In this document: piece after piece, positions 27,046 through 35,047 of the stretch
Layout of the letters: each line of letters begins with the position of its first letter
Position numbering within the stretch: the stretch's first letter is position 1
Assembly: GCF_008065115.1 (NCBI RefSeq)
Contig: NZ_CP042913.1
Span: 5,901,257 to 5,965,256, forward strand
From: Bythopirellula goksoeyrii
GTDB lineage: Bacteria > Planctomycetota > Planctomycetia > Pirellulales > Lacipirellulaceae
Direction: 5' to 3'
DNA length: 64,000 bases
Notes under the pieces: model-generated
Seen by the model: the letters and a program-made list of their open reading frames with translations, nothing else
Database searches by the model: none
What the model was told of the DNA's origin: nothing
Position numbers and translations under genes: made by a program

Positions 27046-27599
27046 GTCACCGCTCATCCTGGTAGCTCTATTGCCGCTGATCAAGAATACAATGACGTCG
27101 ATTCCTTCGCAGTGCTTGAACCGCACTCCGACGGTTTCCGCAACTACTTTCGACCCGAACACAACCGGCCGGCGGAGGAGTCGCTGTTGAATCGCGCCCT
27201 CTTGCTGACATTGACAGCTCCGGAGATGACAGCGACAGCGATTGTTGGCGGCATGCGGCGATTGAATAACAACGTCGGGCAGCCCGGACTAGGCATTTTC
27301 ACCAACAGGAGCGAGACGTTGACGAATGACTTGTTTGTGAACTTGCGCAATAATATCACGAAGTGGCAGAAGTCGGCCCAATGCGAACACTTTTTCGAGG
27401 GTAGCAATCGCACCAGTGAAGAAGTTAAGTGGACTGCGAACGCTGTCGACCTCGTCTTAGGTTCAAACTCACAGCTCCGAACCATTGCGGAAGTCATGCC
27501 TGTGACGACTCGCAGCAGTCGTTTGTGCATGACTTTATGGCTGCGTGGGATAAAGTGATGTGCCTTGATCGACTCGACCTACGATGGACCTGGGAGTAA
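27046..27599 (+). pseudogene. katG: catalase-peroxidase KatG C-terminal remnant
   Basis: From about 27046 the plus strand reads as the end of Kat[84 protein letters not shown]. After GCGGAAGTC (about 27494) one base is missing. The adjacent frame continues [20 protein letters not shown] to a stop at 27599, exactly where KatG should end. Only about 180 of roughly 730 codons remain; the haem-binding N-terminal domain is gone. No start codon or ribosome-binding site fits. A relic, not a gene. Confidence 0.9.
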
Positions 27600-27605
27600 A
27601 ATGAG

Positions 27606-27783
27606 ATGTTCGGACTATTCGCTAACAAGAAAAAAGAATCTCGAAAAGAAATATGCCCAGCTTCTTGAGGAGTCGCATCGTCTCAGTCACACTAATCGTA
27701 AGGCAAGCGATCTTAAAAGGGCTGAGGCGGAAGAGGTTTTGACGCAAATCAAGGCGATTGAGAAGGAATCTGCCGAGCCGTAG
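27606..27783 (+). pseudogene. DUF6435-like small protein gene with a +1 frameshift
   Basis: ATG 27606 opens MFGLFANKKK, the typical start of small DUF6435-type proteins, but that frame stops within 15 codons. In the adjacent frame, from the A-rich run at about 27628-27637, the expected continuation appears: KNLEKKYAQLLEESHRL, then RKASDLKRAEAEEVL and QIKAIEKE to a stop at 27783. One extra base in the poly-A run explains both. Slippage in the A-tract (programmed or a sequencing error) could restore the protein. The family name is from memory and moderately sure; function unknown. Confidence 0.6.
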
Positions 27784-28102
27784 GCCCCGACCTGCAGCAG
27801 TTTTCCAACCGTGCCGATTTCGATGTCGAATAGATCAATAACGACCATCGGAGACCTTCACACCTGCAGCGATTGTGGCTAAACGTGGATTCCCGGTTCG
27901 TCGTAGACGTAGTGGCTCTTACGCGGCAACTAGGCAAGCCCAGCTTCGTGTACTCATTACGCCGAGTTGATTGCGTCCGTACTGAATTGCATCAGTTTCT
28001 TCCGTGTCGTAGTGCCGATCTTCAATGTCAGTCGAGGTGTGGGCACTCAATTAGTTAACTCTGATGGTAAGTTGCTCGACTAGTATCTACCCGTGTCCGA
28101 CG
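27784..28102. other. intergenic, nothing recognised
   Basis: About 320 bases between the DUF6435-like relic and the convergent FAD oxidoreductase. Short frames on either strand have no family features. It belongs to the same decayed-looking stretch as the neighbouring relics. Confidence 0.4.
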
Positions 28103-29119
28103 TTACAAACCCAGCAAGCGGTCAGCCACGGCTGCACCACTCAAAAAGGCACCTTCTACTCTAGGTCCGCCACACCAGTCGCCGCAAGCTCCGACTTGTA
28201 GACCGGTATCAAACAAACATCGCGACTCCAGTGGCGAGGTCGGTAGAGCGAATCGCCAACGATGTGCTGTGATATACTTGATTGCCCGAGGCTGGGTACC
28301 AATGGATCGCCAGAATTCTTCCAACAGATCAGCCGCCACCTGTTCGGCTGATCGTTCCAAGTTGGTCTCTGACCACTCGGGACTAGCGTGCAATATCCAT
28401 GTCTCTGGTTCGGGAGAGCGATTCGGTTTGCTGTTGTTCCGGGCAATCCAGGAAAGAGGCGACTGGTGTATAAATGCGGCATCGAACGGAAGAGCCAAGG
28501 ATTCTTCCAAAGCGAGCATCACCGCCCAGCAACCACTCATCTCCACGCGATCCGCTTGTTCGGCCAGCTCGGGAACATCCCTGAGCAGCTGCGCCGTCTG
28601 AGGGGCTGGGGCAGAGATGATTACCATGTCGTAGGCGCCCAACTCGGTCCCATCCTCGCTGGCAAGCCACCACCGGCCAAGTAGACGACGTGGCGGCGCT
28701 ACTTTAGTTTGATATTCGATTGATAAGTCGGTCGCCATGTGCTGACAGATGGAATTCATCCCCGGGACAGCGACAAAGCGAACAGTACTCTCATTTTGAT
28801 CTATCGTAACACCCTTTTGAAGGACAATAATCCTCCCGAGCCAAGCAGCTACAACACCTTCATGTTGCAAAGCTTTCACGTAGCCGCGAAATAGAGCGTC
28901 ACGAGCGGTGAAATATTGAGCGCCGTGGTCAAAGTGCAGCGCGTCGTCCGTCCGCCGCGTCGACATGCGACCGCCAACTCCACGGCTTTTTTCGAACACT
29001 TTGACCGACAAACCGTGATCTTGCAAAGTCCGGGCACAGATCAGACCAGAAATCCCAGCGCCAATCACCGCCAATGATGGCATCGATTCACGAGGCAGTC
29101 TGATTGGCAGTTTCGTCAT
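28103..29119 (-). CDS. FAD-dependent oxidoreductase, renalase/COG3380-like
   Basis: 338 residues from ATG 29119. Rossmann FAD motif VIGAGISGLICARTL about 20 residues in, then the arginine-rich KSRGVGGRMSTRR and DHGAQYFTARD stretches that define the renalase-like NAD/FAD oxidoreductases (COG3380). The C-terminal FAD contact is ACGDWCGGPRVEGAFLSG. Such genes often accompany photolyase and pterin genes in bacterial light-stress operons, which fits this neighbourhood. The substrate is unknown. The gene starts 9 bases after the broken bacterioferritin gene, so the two were one operon. A later ATG at 29083 begins right at the FAD motif and is less likely. Confidence 0.82.
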   Translation of the reverse strand: MTKLPIRLPRESMPSLAVIGAGISGLICARTLQDHGLSVKVFEKSRGVGGRMSTRRTDDALHFDHGAQYFTARDALFRGYVKALQHEGVVAAWLGRIIVLQKGVTIDQNESTVRFVAVPGMNSICQHMATDLSIEYQTKVAPPRRLLGRWWLASEDGTELGAYDMVIISAPAPQTAQLLRDVPELAEQADRVEMSGCWAVMLALEESLALPFDAAFIHQSPLSWIARNNSKPNRSPEPETWILHASPEWSETNLERSAEQVAADLLEEFWRSIGTQPRAIKYITAHRWRFALPTSPLESRCLFDTGLQVGACGDWCGGPRVEGAFLSGAAVADRLLGL

Positions 29120-29128
29120 ATAGAGCAA

Positions 29129-29598
29129 TCAAGCGAATTGTGATGAAGCAGACTCGTACTCTTTCAAGAATCCGCGGAAAAGAATAAGGTGCTCCTCTTC
29201 GTCTGCGAGCAATCGGGTGCACAGGTCTTGGCTAACATATTCCTCTCCGTCGGTCGCTCTGATGACTTTGTTGCAGTGTGCGCAAGCTTGCTCCTCGGCA
29301 TCAATGACCGCTTTAATCGCACCGACCACATCGGTTGTTCCATCGATGGGCTGGATCTGATTGCTGAGCGTGAGGGCCGCAGCACCGTGGACAAGGCCAC
29401 CGAGTTGCTTGATTCGCCGTCCCAGTTGCTGCGCATGCATGATTTCTTCCGTGATGTCAGCCGCTAACGATTTCTTAATCTCTTCTGCCCGCACACCGTC
29501 GAGATTGACGCTGTTGGCAAGATAGTTAAGCACCGTTTCGATCTCCATACTATAGGCTGAGAGAGCAGTGAAATCACCTGTTCTTTGTTTTCGGCCAC
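29129..29598 (-). pseudogene. bacterioferritin-like gene with an N-terminal frameshift
   Basis: The open frame (start ATG 29548, 139 residues) reads METVLNYL-like from its second residue (MEIETVLNYLANSVNLDG), but in this family that is an internal position. Upstream, GTG 29598 with TAGGAA before it opens AENKEQVISLLSQ in another frame, and the frames join at CAGCC (about 29556), where one missing base would give the expected LLSQAYSMEIET. Other ferritin features are intact: EEIMHAQQLGRR, DAEEQACAHCNK, LADEEEHLILF. If the deletion is real, only a shortened protein lacking part of helix A could be made from ATG 29548. Confidence 0.7.
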
Positions 29599-30000
29599 GC
29601 TGAGATTCCTAATTTTCTAGATTAACAACCTCTCTAAGACTTTAGGAGCGTCGAACGAAATGACAACGCAATGAGATCTGTTTTCTTCAATTTTATCCGT
29701 GATGCACTATTGAGAATCATTTTTTTGGCGTAAAAGCGATCGAAAACAGTCACTAATGGGACTCAGGCGTACTCTGAGCGGGTGCTTTTCAGCGTATGGA
29801 CAAGAATCGCTACCCTACCCAAGCAGTATTTCAAAGGCCCTAGCAGCTTCTCACGGAGGAAATTGCTGGCGGTGCCTGCATTCAACGGGCAAACATTTAA
29901 AAAAATACTGTATTGCTGCTTGGCAAGTCTGATCGTCCAACTAGTGTTCCATAGTCAGAAAAGGTTGACACTTTGCAATGCGTTCTTGAAAGGATGAGCG
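29599..30000. other. csrA upstream region
   Basis: About 400 bases with no convincing gene; the frame at 29782-29997 lacks family features. It contains the csrA leader. A TTGACA sits at 29965-29970, but no good -10 follows at proper spacing before the csrA start, so a promoter is not claimed. AAGGATGAG just upstream of ATG 30001 is the csrA ribosome-binding site. Confidence 0.45.
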
Positions 30001-30222
30001 ATGTTAGTTCTCGGCAGGAAAGAAGAGCAGACCATCCAGATTGGTAACGAAATCCGCGTTACGATCTTGCGGATCAAGGGAAACTCCGTCAGTGTTGGCA
30101 TAGAAGCACCTGAGCAGGTGTTGATACTACGCGACGAGTTGGCACCCACTGCTCGAGCGTGGGAAGCTGAATCCGACTTGGGTTCTCAGCCACAGGCCAT
30201 GGCACTTGCCATCTGCAAGTAA
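30001..30222 (+). CDS. csrA: carbon storage regulator CsrA
   Basis: RNA-binding post-transcriptional regulator that binds GGA motifs near ribosome-binding sites. The 73-residue protein opens MLVLGRKEEQTIQIG and contains IRVTILRIKGNSVSVGIEAP and the RNA-contacting ILRDEL region, all in the family order. The C-terminal extension after about residue 50 is unstructured in most homologues. Strong ribosome-binding site AAGGATGAG. Planctomycetes often hold several csrA copies; this one lies in the stress region away from flagellar genes. Confidence 0.95.
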   Translation: MLVLGRKEEQTIQIGNEIRVTILRIKGNSVSVGIEAPEQVLILRDELAPTARAWEAESDLGSQPQAMALAICK

Positions 30223-30685
30223 CAGACGGCTCAAATCTGCAAGATCGTGTACCTTTGGTTCGTTTGCATATCGGCCCCGGACTATTATTTCAATGTCTAA
30301 TACTCGATGCTGAGCGTAGTTGCAAATGGAAAGTGAACGGTCTGCATTATTAGCGTACTTGCGAAGCCTGGTTTAAGAATCTCTATCAAAACCGCGAGGG
30401 GATACTGAGGCGTATCGGCAACGATCTTGACACGCATGAGGCAAAGAAACATTTGCAACTTTGAAGAATGTTTTTCCTGCCCTGCGCAGAACTGTTTCGC
30501 TATCGGAGTGGGAACGAGTGGTTTGTGGCCCATTTCCTGTTTCAAAGTGTTCGGCCGACAACATCACGATGCCAGATGAACCATGAGTCACAAATCCACT
30601 TCCCAACAGCCAGAGTTTGATAGGGTCCTGGATACGACCTGGACCGAGACACCAGTAACCAAATTTTAAAATGATAGGGAAAACG
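30223..30685. other. intergenic with one tiny ORF
   Basis: About 460 bases. The overlapping minus-strand frames at 30297-30606 have no family features. A 28-codon plus frame (ATG 30582 to TAA 30668: MSHKSTSQQPEF and so on) lies just before the small membrane protein gene; it could be a leader peptide or chance. Nothing else seen. Confidence 0.35.
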
Positions 30686-30862
30686 ATGAGAAGAATTAAT
30701 ATGGCAAAAATCGGTTTTGTTGTAGCCGCCGCTGCGTCGTTCCTCTTTTCTGTCTACCTCTGGTTTACAGGGAGTAGAGAAGAGGGCCTGTTCGTCGGAA
30801 TATGGGTTCCTTCAATCCTCAGCTTTGGAGCCCTCATGTTGAGCGGAAAATCTCATGCATAA
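30686..30862 (+). CDS. small two-helix membrane protein
   Basis: 58 residues from ATG 30686, chosen because AGGG lies 8 bases upstream; in-frame ATGs at 30671 and 30701 are alternatives. Two hydrophobic segments (GFVVAAAASFLFSVYLW and IWVPSILSFGALML) flank a charged turn TGSREEGLF. Its 3' end overlaps the next micro-gene by 8 bases, which in turn overlaps the SpoIIE-type gene, so the three look translationally coupled. No family recognised; a small membrane partner of the phosphatase is an inference from the coupling. Confidence 0.65.
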   Translation: MRRINMAKIGFVVAAAASFLFSVYLWFTGSREEGLFVGIWVPSILSFGALMLSGKSHA

Positions 30863-30956
30863 CATTGGCATATTTGTGTTTGGCTTAGCGGTATTCGGAG
30901 CTACCATTGCTGCTGCTTTCTGTGCTTTAATTGCAACGGATTACCCTGAGGAATGA
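30855..30956 (+). CDS. 33-residue single-helix membrane peptide
   Basis: ATG 30855 to TGA 30956 encodes MHNIGIFVFGLAVFG, then ATIAAAFCALIATD and YPEE: one membrane helix with a short acidic tail. It starts inside the last codons of the preceding membrane protein gene (8-base overlap), and its stop overlaps the next gene's ATG in an ATGA junction at 30953. Two tight overlaps on the same strand make a chance frame unlikely, although no homologue is recognised. Confidence 0.5.
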   Translation: MHNIGIFVFGLAVFGATIAAAFCALIATDYPEE

Positions 30957-31870
30957 CACTCACTGAGTTGCGATTTTGCTATTTACTTGCATACGATTCT
31001 TTGCGGAGACGGTATCAACCAATGGAAAAAACTGACCCAGAGCGCATGGAATGCATGGAGGTGTGGGGTGGCAATCAAGCTGTGCAGCGCACTTTTATAA
31101 CTCCGGGGCTAAAGATCTATATCGATAGTCAGCCTTACGGTCAGGCACCTGGAGGCGGAGACGTCTATTACCTCTCCTCCTGTGCGTCTGGACGCATTAC
31201 ACGAATGTTGTTGGCGGATGTCAGTGGACATGGAGAGTTAGTATCGCAGACGGCGGTTGGATTGCGTGACTTGATGCGACGCAACGTCAATTACGTCAAG
31301 CAAACTCGCTTCGTGCGAGCGATGAATCGGCAGTTTGCTGATCTCGGTGAGCAAGGAGGGTTTGCCACAGCCCTAGTAAGTACTTTTTTTGCGACAACGA
31401 TGACCTACTCTCTATGCAACGCTGGGCACCCTGTTCCGCTTGTTTTTCGTCGCGGAACGTCCCAATGGTCAGAGCTCAAGAATGAAGCTAGCTGTTCGAG
31501 GCCAATATCTGACACACCACTGGGAGTCGTTGATGAAGCGTCTTACGGCCAACTCGATGTGAGACTTGAAGCCGGTGATATGGTGCTCAGTTTCAGCGAT
31601 GCCGTTACGGAGTCGGAAGACGGAGACGGTCGGCAACTAGGAGAAGCAGGTGTCCTGCGACTAGTACGTGAACTGGGAACGCAGGACTCCGAGGAAATCG
31701 TTCCCGCACTAGTCGAGCGAATCAGAGGATTGCGAGACAGCAACCTCCGCCAAGATGATGCGACATTTCTCCTAGGTCAAGCAACGGGCGGTGGACCGTC
31801 GATGAAGAACAACCTGTTAGCCCCGCTTCGCTTCCTGCGCCGGATTGCTGATCACACCAGAATAGCCTAA
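30953..31870 (+). CDS. SpoIIE/PP2C-type serine phosphatase (catalytically intact copy)
   Basis: 305 residues; no sensor or receiver domain is attached. ATG 30953 is supported by the ATGA overlap with the upstream micro-gene, while ATG 31022 (MEKTDPERMECMEV) matches the start of its paralogue and may also be used. PPM metal-site motifs are complete: GGGDVYYLSS, LLADVSGHGEL, FSDAVTES, and RQDDATFLL. Such enzymes usually dephosphorylate an anti-sigma antagonist. It shares the N-terminal CMEVWGGN motif and the C-terminal NLLAPLR tail with the gene at 34169, marking a duplicated pair. Upstream micro membrane proteins may tether it. Confidence 0.85.
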   Translation: MTLTELRFCYLLAYDSLRRRYQPMEKTDPERMECMEVWGGNQAVQRTFITPGLKIYIDSQPYGQAPGGGDVYYLSSCASGRITRMLLADVSGHGELVSQTAVGLRDLMRRNVNYVKQTRFVRAMNRQFADLGEQGGFATALVSTFFATTMTYSLCNAGHPVPLVFRRGTSQWSELKNEASCSRPISDTPLGVVDEASYGQLDVRLEAGDMVLSFSDAVTESEDGDGRQLGEAGVLRLVRELGTQDSEEIVPALVERIRGLRDSNLRQDDATFLLGQATGGGPSMKNNLLAPLRFLRRIADHTRIA

Positions 31871-32007
31871 ATTCTCCACATATTTTATTTGCTAGATCAC
31901 ATTGACCCTTGCCGACCTCACACTCAATCCTCGCAAACTTGAAGAACTACGACGCGCTGCATCGAAAATACGCTAAGTCCCACCATCAAGAAAAATCTTA
32001 GATTCAA

Positions 32008-32478
32008 CTAATGCTGCTGAAATTGCTGTCGGATTTGTTCCATCCGCCTTCGATTGACCCCAAAATCAGAACGCCCCAATCGTGCAGCCGAGCGAAAGTG
32101 AATAAGGTTTTCCTTTGCGTCAATTGCCAGTTCGACGTCATCTACGAATCCAAGCAGCAGGCTGCTGAATTCGGCGTGGACGTAACCGGTTTGAGAAGAG
32201 ACTATTCGGCTCCGCGGCATCGCTTGAATGATTGATTCCAGCTGGCGTTGGGTCTCCTTGGCCGAAAGAGTGTAAGGTATTGAATCGATAGAATGTTCGG
32301 AATCCTTGTCCTGGGAGGAAACACAGTTCGGGTAGTTGGGGCACTCTGCAAGGCGACCGTTGATCATCCCGAGCGTATGCAATGGATGCGTATAGGAGTT
32401 TGCCCATCGCATGCCGACCAAGATTACAAATAGCGATGCCGCCAGCCACAAAACCATAGTTTTCTTCGCCATCGACAC
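32008..32478 (-). CDS. DUF1499-family membrane-anchored protein
   Basis: 156 residues. One N-terminal helix (about 8-26), then the family signature CPNYPNCVSSQ at about residues 46-56, SIDSIPYT, and a C-terminal VDDVELAIDAKENLIHFRSAARLGRSDFGVNRRR region, all characteristic of DUF1499. The cysteines could be structural or metal-binding. Function is unknown; in several bacteria DUF1499 genes sit near photolyase, pterin or stress genes, which fits here. It is transcribed convergently with the first SpoIIE-type gene. Confidence 0.85.
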   Translation of the reverse strand: MSMAKKTMVLWLAASLFVILVGMRWANSYTHPLHTLGMINGRLAECPNYPNCVSSQDKDSEHSIDSIPYTLSAKETQRQLESIIQAMPRSRIVSSQTGYVHAEFSSLLLGFVDDVELAIDAKENLIHFRSAARLGRSDFGVNRRRMEQIRQQFQQH

Positions 32479-32930
32479 TTTGCTTGCTTTCCATAGACGT
32501 GACCGAACTTATCACTTGCCTTTATCCTATCACATTAGAGGCTTGGCAAGCCTTGATGACGGACTGTTGTTGGCGGCTGGGTTCACGGATTGCGGCCGGC
32601 TTCCCACGTTCGCTCACTACTCTCCCGGAGTCGACGTCGAGACCTTTGGCCTCCAGAATTGCGAGGCAATCATGACAAACGCTGGAACTTCCGCGGGAGA
32701 AACAGTGACCGTTGATGATCGCTGGGGCTCAACATGACGAGCTCGCCATACTCAGCATTCCATGCCCGGTACCCGTCTTCGAAGCTTCTTCCACGAGAAT
32801 CTACTCAGCAGATGTCAAGTTGGAGAGCCTTTTCGCTAGAAATTCAGAATTCTTAGTTGTCATCAACGACATACCGCCTACAGTCTCCATATCTGCTACC
32901 AATCTCTCACTGCTAGCGAGTCAAATCACC
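32479..32930. other. folE upstream region
   Basis: About 450 bases between the divergent DUF1499 gene and folE. A plus frame continues in phase into folE from 32712, but that part (MMIAGAQHDELAIL) is not FolE-like and is treated as leader. Another plus frame around 32560-32737 reads DDGLLLAAGFTDCG and GVDVETFGLQNCEA. It is well composed but unrecognised and without a start, possibly another gene relic. Confidence 0.35.
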
Positions 32931-33623
32931 ATGCATACTGTTTTGGAACTGTCTGCTTCCTCTCCGTGGCATCCACAAAGACATGCCAGTTTGCCCGTTC
33001 TGCAATCCGAAGAAGACAAGGTAAATCAGCAATCCCCAAGTGCCCAACCGGGCGAAGTCGATCTGGAGTCAATTCAAGCTGCCGTGCGGACTATCTTAAA
33101 GGCAGTTGGCGAAGATCCGGATCGTGACGGTTTGAAGGAAACCCCTCGTCGCGTTGCCAAGATGTATGCGGAAATGTTTGAGGGCTTGCACCTTGACCCG
33201 GCTCGCCATCTGCAAGTTTTGTTCGCAGAGGAATATGACGAACTCGTATTGGTTCGTGATATCCCATTCACTAGCATGTGTGAGCATCACCTGTTGCCAT
33301 TTACGGGAGTAGCCCACGTCGGTTACATCCCTCAAGGTCACGTCACCGGATTGAGCAAGCTGGCCCGCGTGGTCGAAGAAATGGCTCGCCGTCCGCAAGT
33401 GCAGGAACGGATGACCCACAAGATTACCGAGTTGATCGAAGCCGAGCTGCAAACTACCGGCGTGGGTGTCGTTATGCAAGCGGAACACTCATGTATGTCC
33501 ATTCGCGGCATTAAAAAGCACGGCAGCTCAACCATCACGAGCGCATTTCGAGGAACGCTCAAAACGAGCCTCTCAAGCCGCAATGAATTTTTGTCAATGA
33601 TTGATACGCGATCCCGCGGTTAA
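32931..33623 (+). CDS. folE: GTP cyclohydrolase I
   Basis: Converts GTP to 7,8-dihydroneopterin triphosphate, first step of folate, tetrahydropterin and queuosine precursors; cytosolic. 230 residues from ATG 32931, with a low-complexity N-terminal extension before the conserved core from about residue 43. Zinc ligands C117 and H120 in MCEHHLLPF and C188 in EHSCMSIRG are present, as is the GYIPQGHVTGLSKLAR segment. The start is uncertain because the frame is open to 32712 and no ribosome-binding site is strong. It is followed at 26 bases by a PTPS/QueD gene. With the SDR upstream this could supply a reduced pterin cofactor. Confidence 0.93.
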   Translation: MHTVLELSASSPWHPQRHASLPVLQSEEDKVNQQSPSAQPGEVDLESIQAAVRTILKAVGEDPDRDGLKETPRRVAKMYAEMFEGLHLDPARHLQVLFAEEYDELVLVRDIPFTSMCEHHLLPFTGVAHVGYIPQGHVTGLSKLARVVEEMARRPQVQERMTHKITELIEAELQTTGVGVVMQAEHSCMSIRGIKKHGSSTITSAFRGTLKTSLSSRNEFLSMIDTRSRG

Positions 33624-33649
33624 TTTCCCACTACCAAAAGCAGTCAACC

Positions 33650-34129
33650 ATGATTATTCAAAAGCAGTACAAGTTTTACGCCGCTCATCGCAACGAAGAA
33701 CTCGAAGATAAGTGCCGCAACCTCCACGGACATCGCTATGGAATCACCTGTTTTTTCGAAGTAGAACGTACAGGTTCGTTGTCAACCCTTTTCGGTGACT
33801 TCGATCGCAAGATCGAGCCGTTTCTTAAATCAGAATATGACCACGGCATGATGGTCAATATCAAGGATACGCTTTATGAGACGCTCATGAATCACGTGCT
33901 GCGAACGGGCGAGAAACTCAAACTGAAGCGGTTTTCTCAACCGACGACGGTCGAGAATTTGGCCCATCAACTTTTCACCGAAATTACCGACATGGGATTT
34001 CGCTTAAGTTGTTTAGAAGTACGCGAAACCGATACCTCTGTTGTAAGCTATACGCGAGAAGATTGGGTGACCGATAGTCGTTATTTTGCCAATTCCAAAA
34101 CTGCCGATACTGAGTCGCTGTCTGAGTAA
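33650..34129 (+). CDS. 6-pyruvoyltetrahydropterin / 6-carboxytetrahydropterin synthase (PTPS/QueD family)
   Basis: 159 residues. Zinc histidines H13 (FYAAH), H26 and H28 (CRNLHGHRY) are present, with the family cysteine C22 in the C-x-x-x-H-G-H motif. The C-terminal LEVRETDTSVVSY provides the substrate glutamate. It uses the product of the adjacent folE. QueD makes the queuosine precursor and PTPS makes the biopterin precursor; without queC or queE nearby, and with a pteridine-reductase-like SDR in the region, a tetrahydropterin role is as likely. Only 26 bases separate it from folE, so they form an operon. Confidence 0.88.
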   Translation: MIIQKQYKFYAAHRNEELEDKCRNLHGHRYGITCFFEVERTGSLSTLFGDFDRKIEPFLKSEYDHGMMVNIKDTLYETLMNHVLRTGEKLKLKRFSQPTTVENLAHQLFTEITDMGFRLSCLEVRETDTSVVSYTREDWVTDSRYFANSKTADTESLSE

Positions 34130-34168
34130 CAGTTCTTTCTTAATTCTACTTTGAAATAGAGATCTGAT

Positions 34169-35032
34169 ATGACTTCTGTGACCTTAACTAACGAAAACGA
34201 ATCAAGCCTAAAGTGCATGGAGGTTTGGGGCGGCAATGGCAGCCGAAAGAACCATTTCGTTCGACCTGGTTTGGATGTTTGGATTCATAGCCAGGCTGTC
34301 AGTTCATCCGCTGCTGGCGGTAGTGATCTCTATCTGCTGTCTTCATGCTCTTCAGGGCGTATCACGCGAATGATGGTGGCGGACGTCTGTAGCCAGGGCT
34401 CCCATTTCGCTGAATTAGCGGAGGAAATCCGGGAGTTGATGAAGCGAAACATCAACACCATTCGGCAGACGCGAGTCGTGCGTGAAATCAGTCGGCGATT
34501 AGTAGAGAGTTCCAGGCACGGTTGTATCGCAACAGCGCTGATCGGCACTTATTTTGCGCCAACTCGCAAACTTGTTTTATGCAATACCGGCAATCCCCCG
34601 CCACTTTTGTACCGCGCCGCGCATCAAGAGTGGTCAGTCTTGAAGCAAGTTCCGCAGAACACGACCGCAATCCACAAGTCGTTTATGGTCAGCGACTTTG
34701 AGGAATACCAATACTTTGAAACACAACTCGATTTTGGAGATATGCTTCTCAGCATTGGTAATGCACTAACCGAATGTCGTAGCAAAGACGGAAGAATCAT
34801 CGGCATGCATGGTTTGGAGGAACGTGTTCGGCATCTCGATCCAAGGCGACCAGGAGAGCTGGTTGCCGCGTTAACGGAAGAACTCAAGCAAGAACATCGG
34901 GACAATCTCTCCATTGACGACGCGACGGTCTTACTCTGGCAGGTAACAAAAACTTCCGTTCCCTGGCGAGACAACTTGTTAGCACCTCTTCGTTATTTTC
35001 AAGGTGCGAATGACAACACCAACATCGAATAG
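34169..35032 (+). CDS. SpoIIE-like protein with degenerate metal-site motifs (probable pseudophosphatase)
   Basis: 287 residues, paralogous to the gene at 30953: same CMEVWGGN opening, same order of motifs, and same NLLAPLR tail followed by a D-x-T-x-I ending. Active-site motifs have drifted. LADVSGHG of the paralogue is VADVCSQG here, losing Gly-His. FSDAVTE is IGNALTE, replacing a metal-binding Asp with Asn. The last DDAT motif is kept. It is probably a poor or dead phosphatase that still binds the same partner. It follows the PTPS gene at 39 bases and precedes the Nei-type glycosylase at 15 bases. Confidence 0.8.
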   Translation: MTSVTLTNENESSLKCMEVWGGNGSRKNHFVRPGLDVWIHSQAVSSSAAGGSDLYLLSSCSSGRITRMMVADVCSQGSHFAELAEEIRELMKRNINTIRQTRVVREISRRLVESSRHGCIATALIGTYFAPTRKLVLCNTGNPPPLLYRAAHQEWSVLKQVPQNTTAIHKSFMVSDFEEYQYFETQLDFGDMLLSIGNALTECRSKDGRIIGMHGLEERVRHLDPRRPGELVAALTEELKQEHRDNLSIDDATVLLWQVTKTSVPWRDNLLAPLRYFQGANDNTNIE

Positions 35033-35047
35033 AGAAAGGCCGCAAGG

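Noticed and set aside
29782-29997. 71-codon plus frame before csrA
   Set aside because: No family features; ends at the csrA ribosome-binding site; treated as leader.
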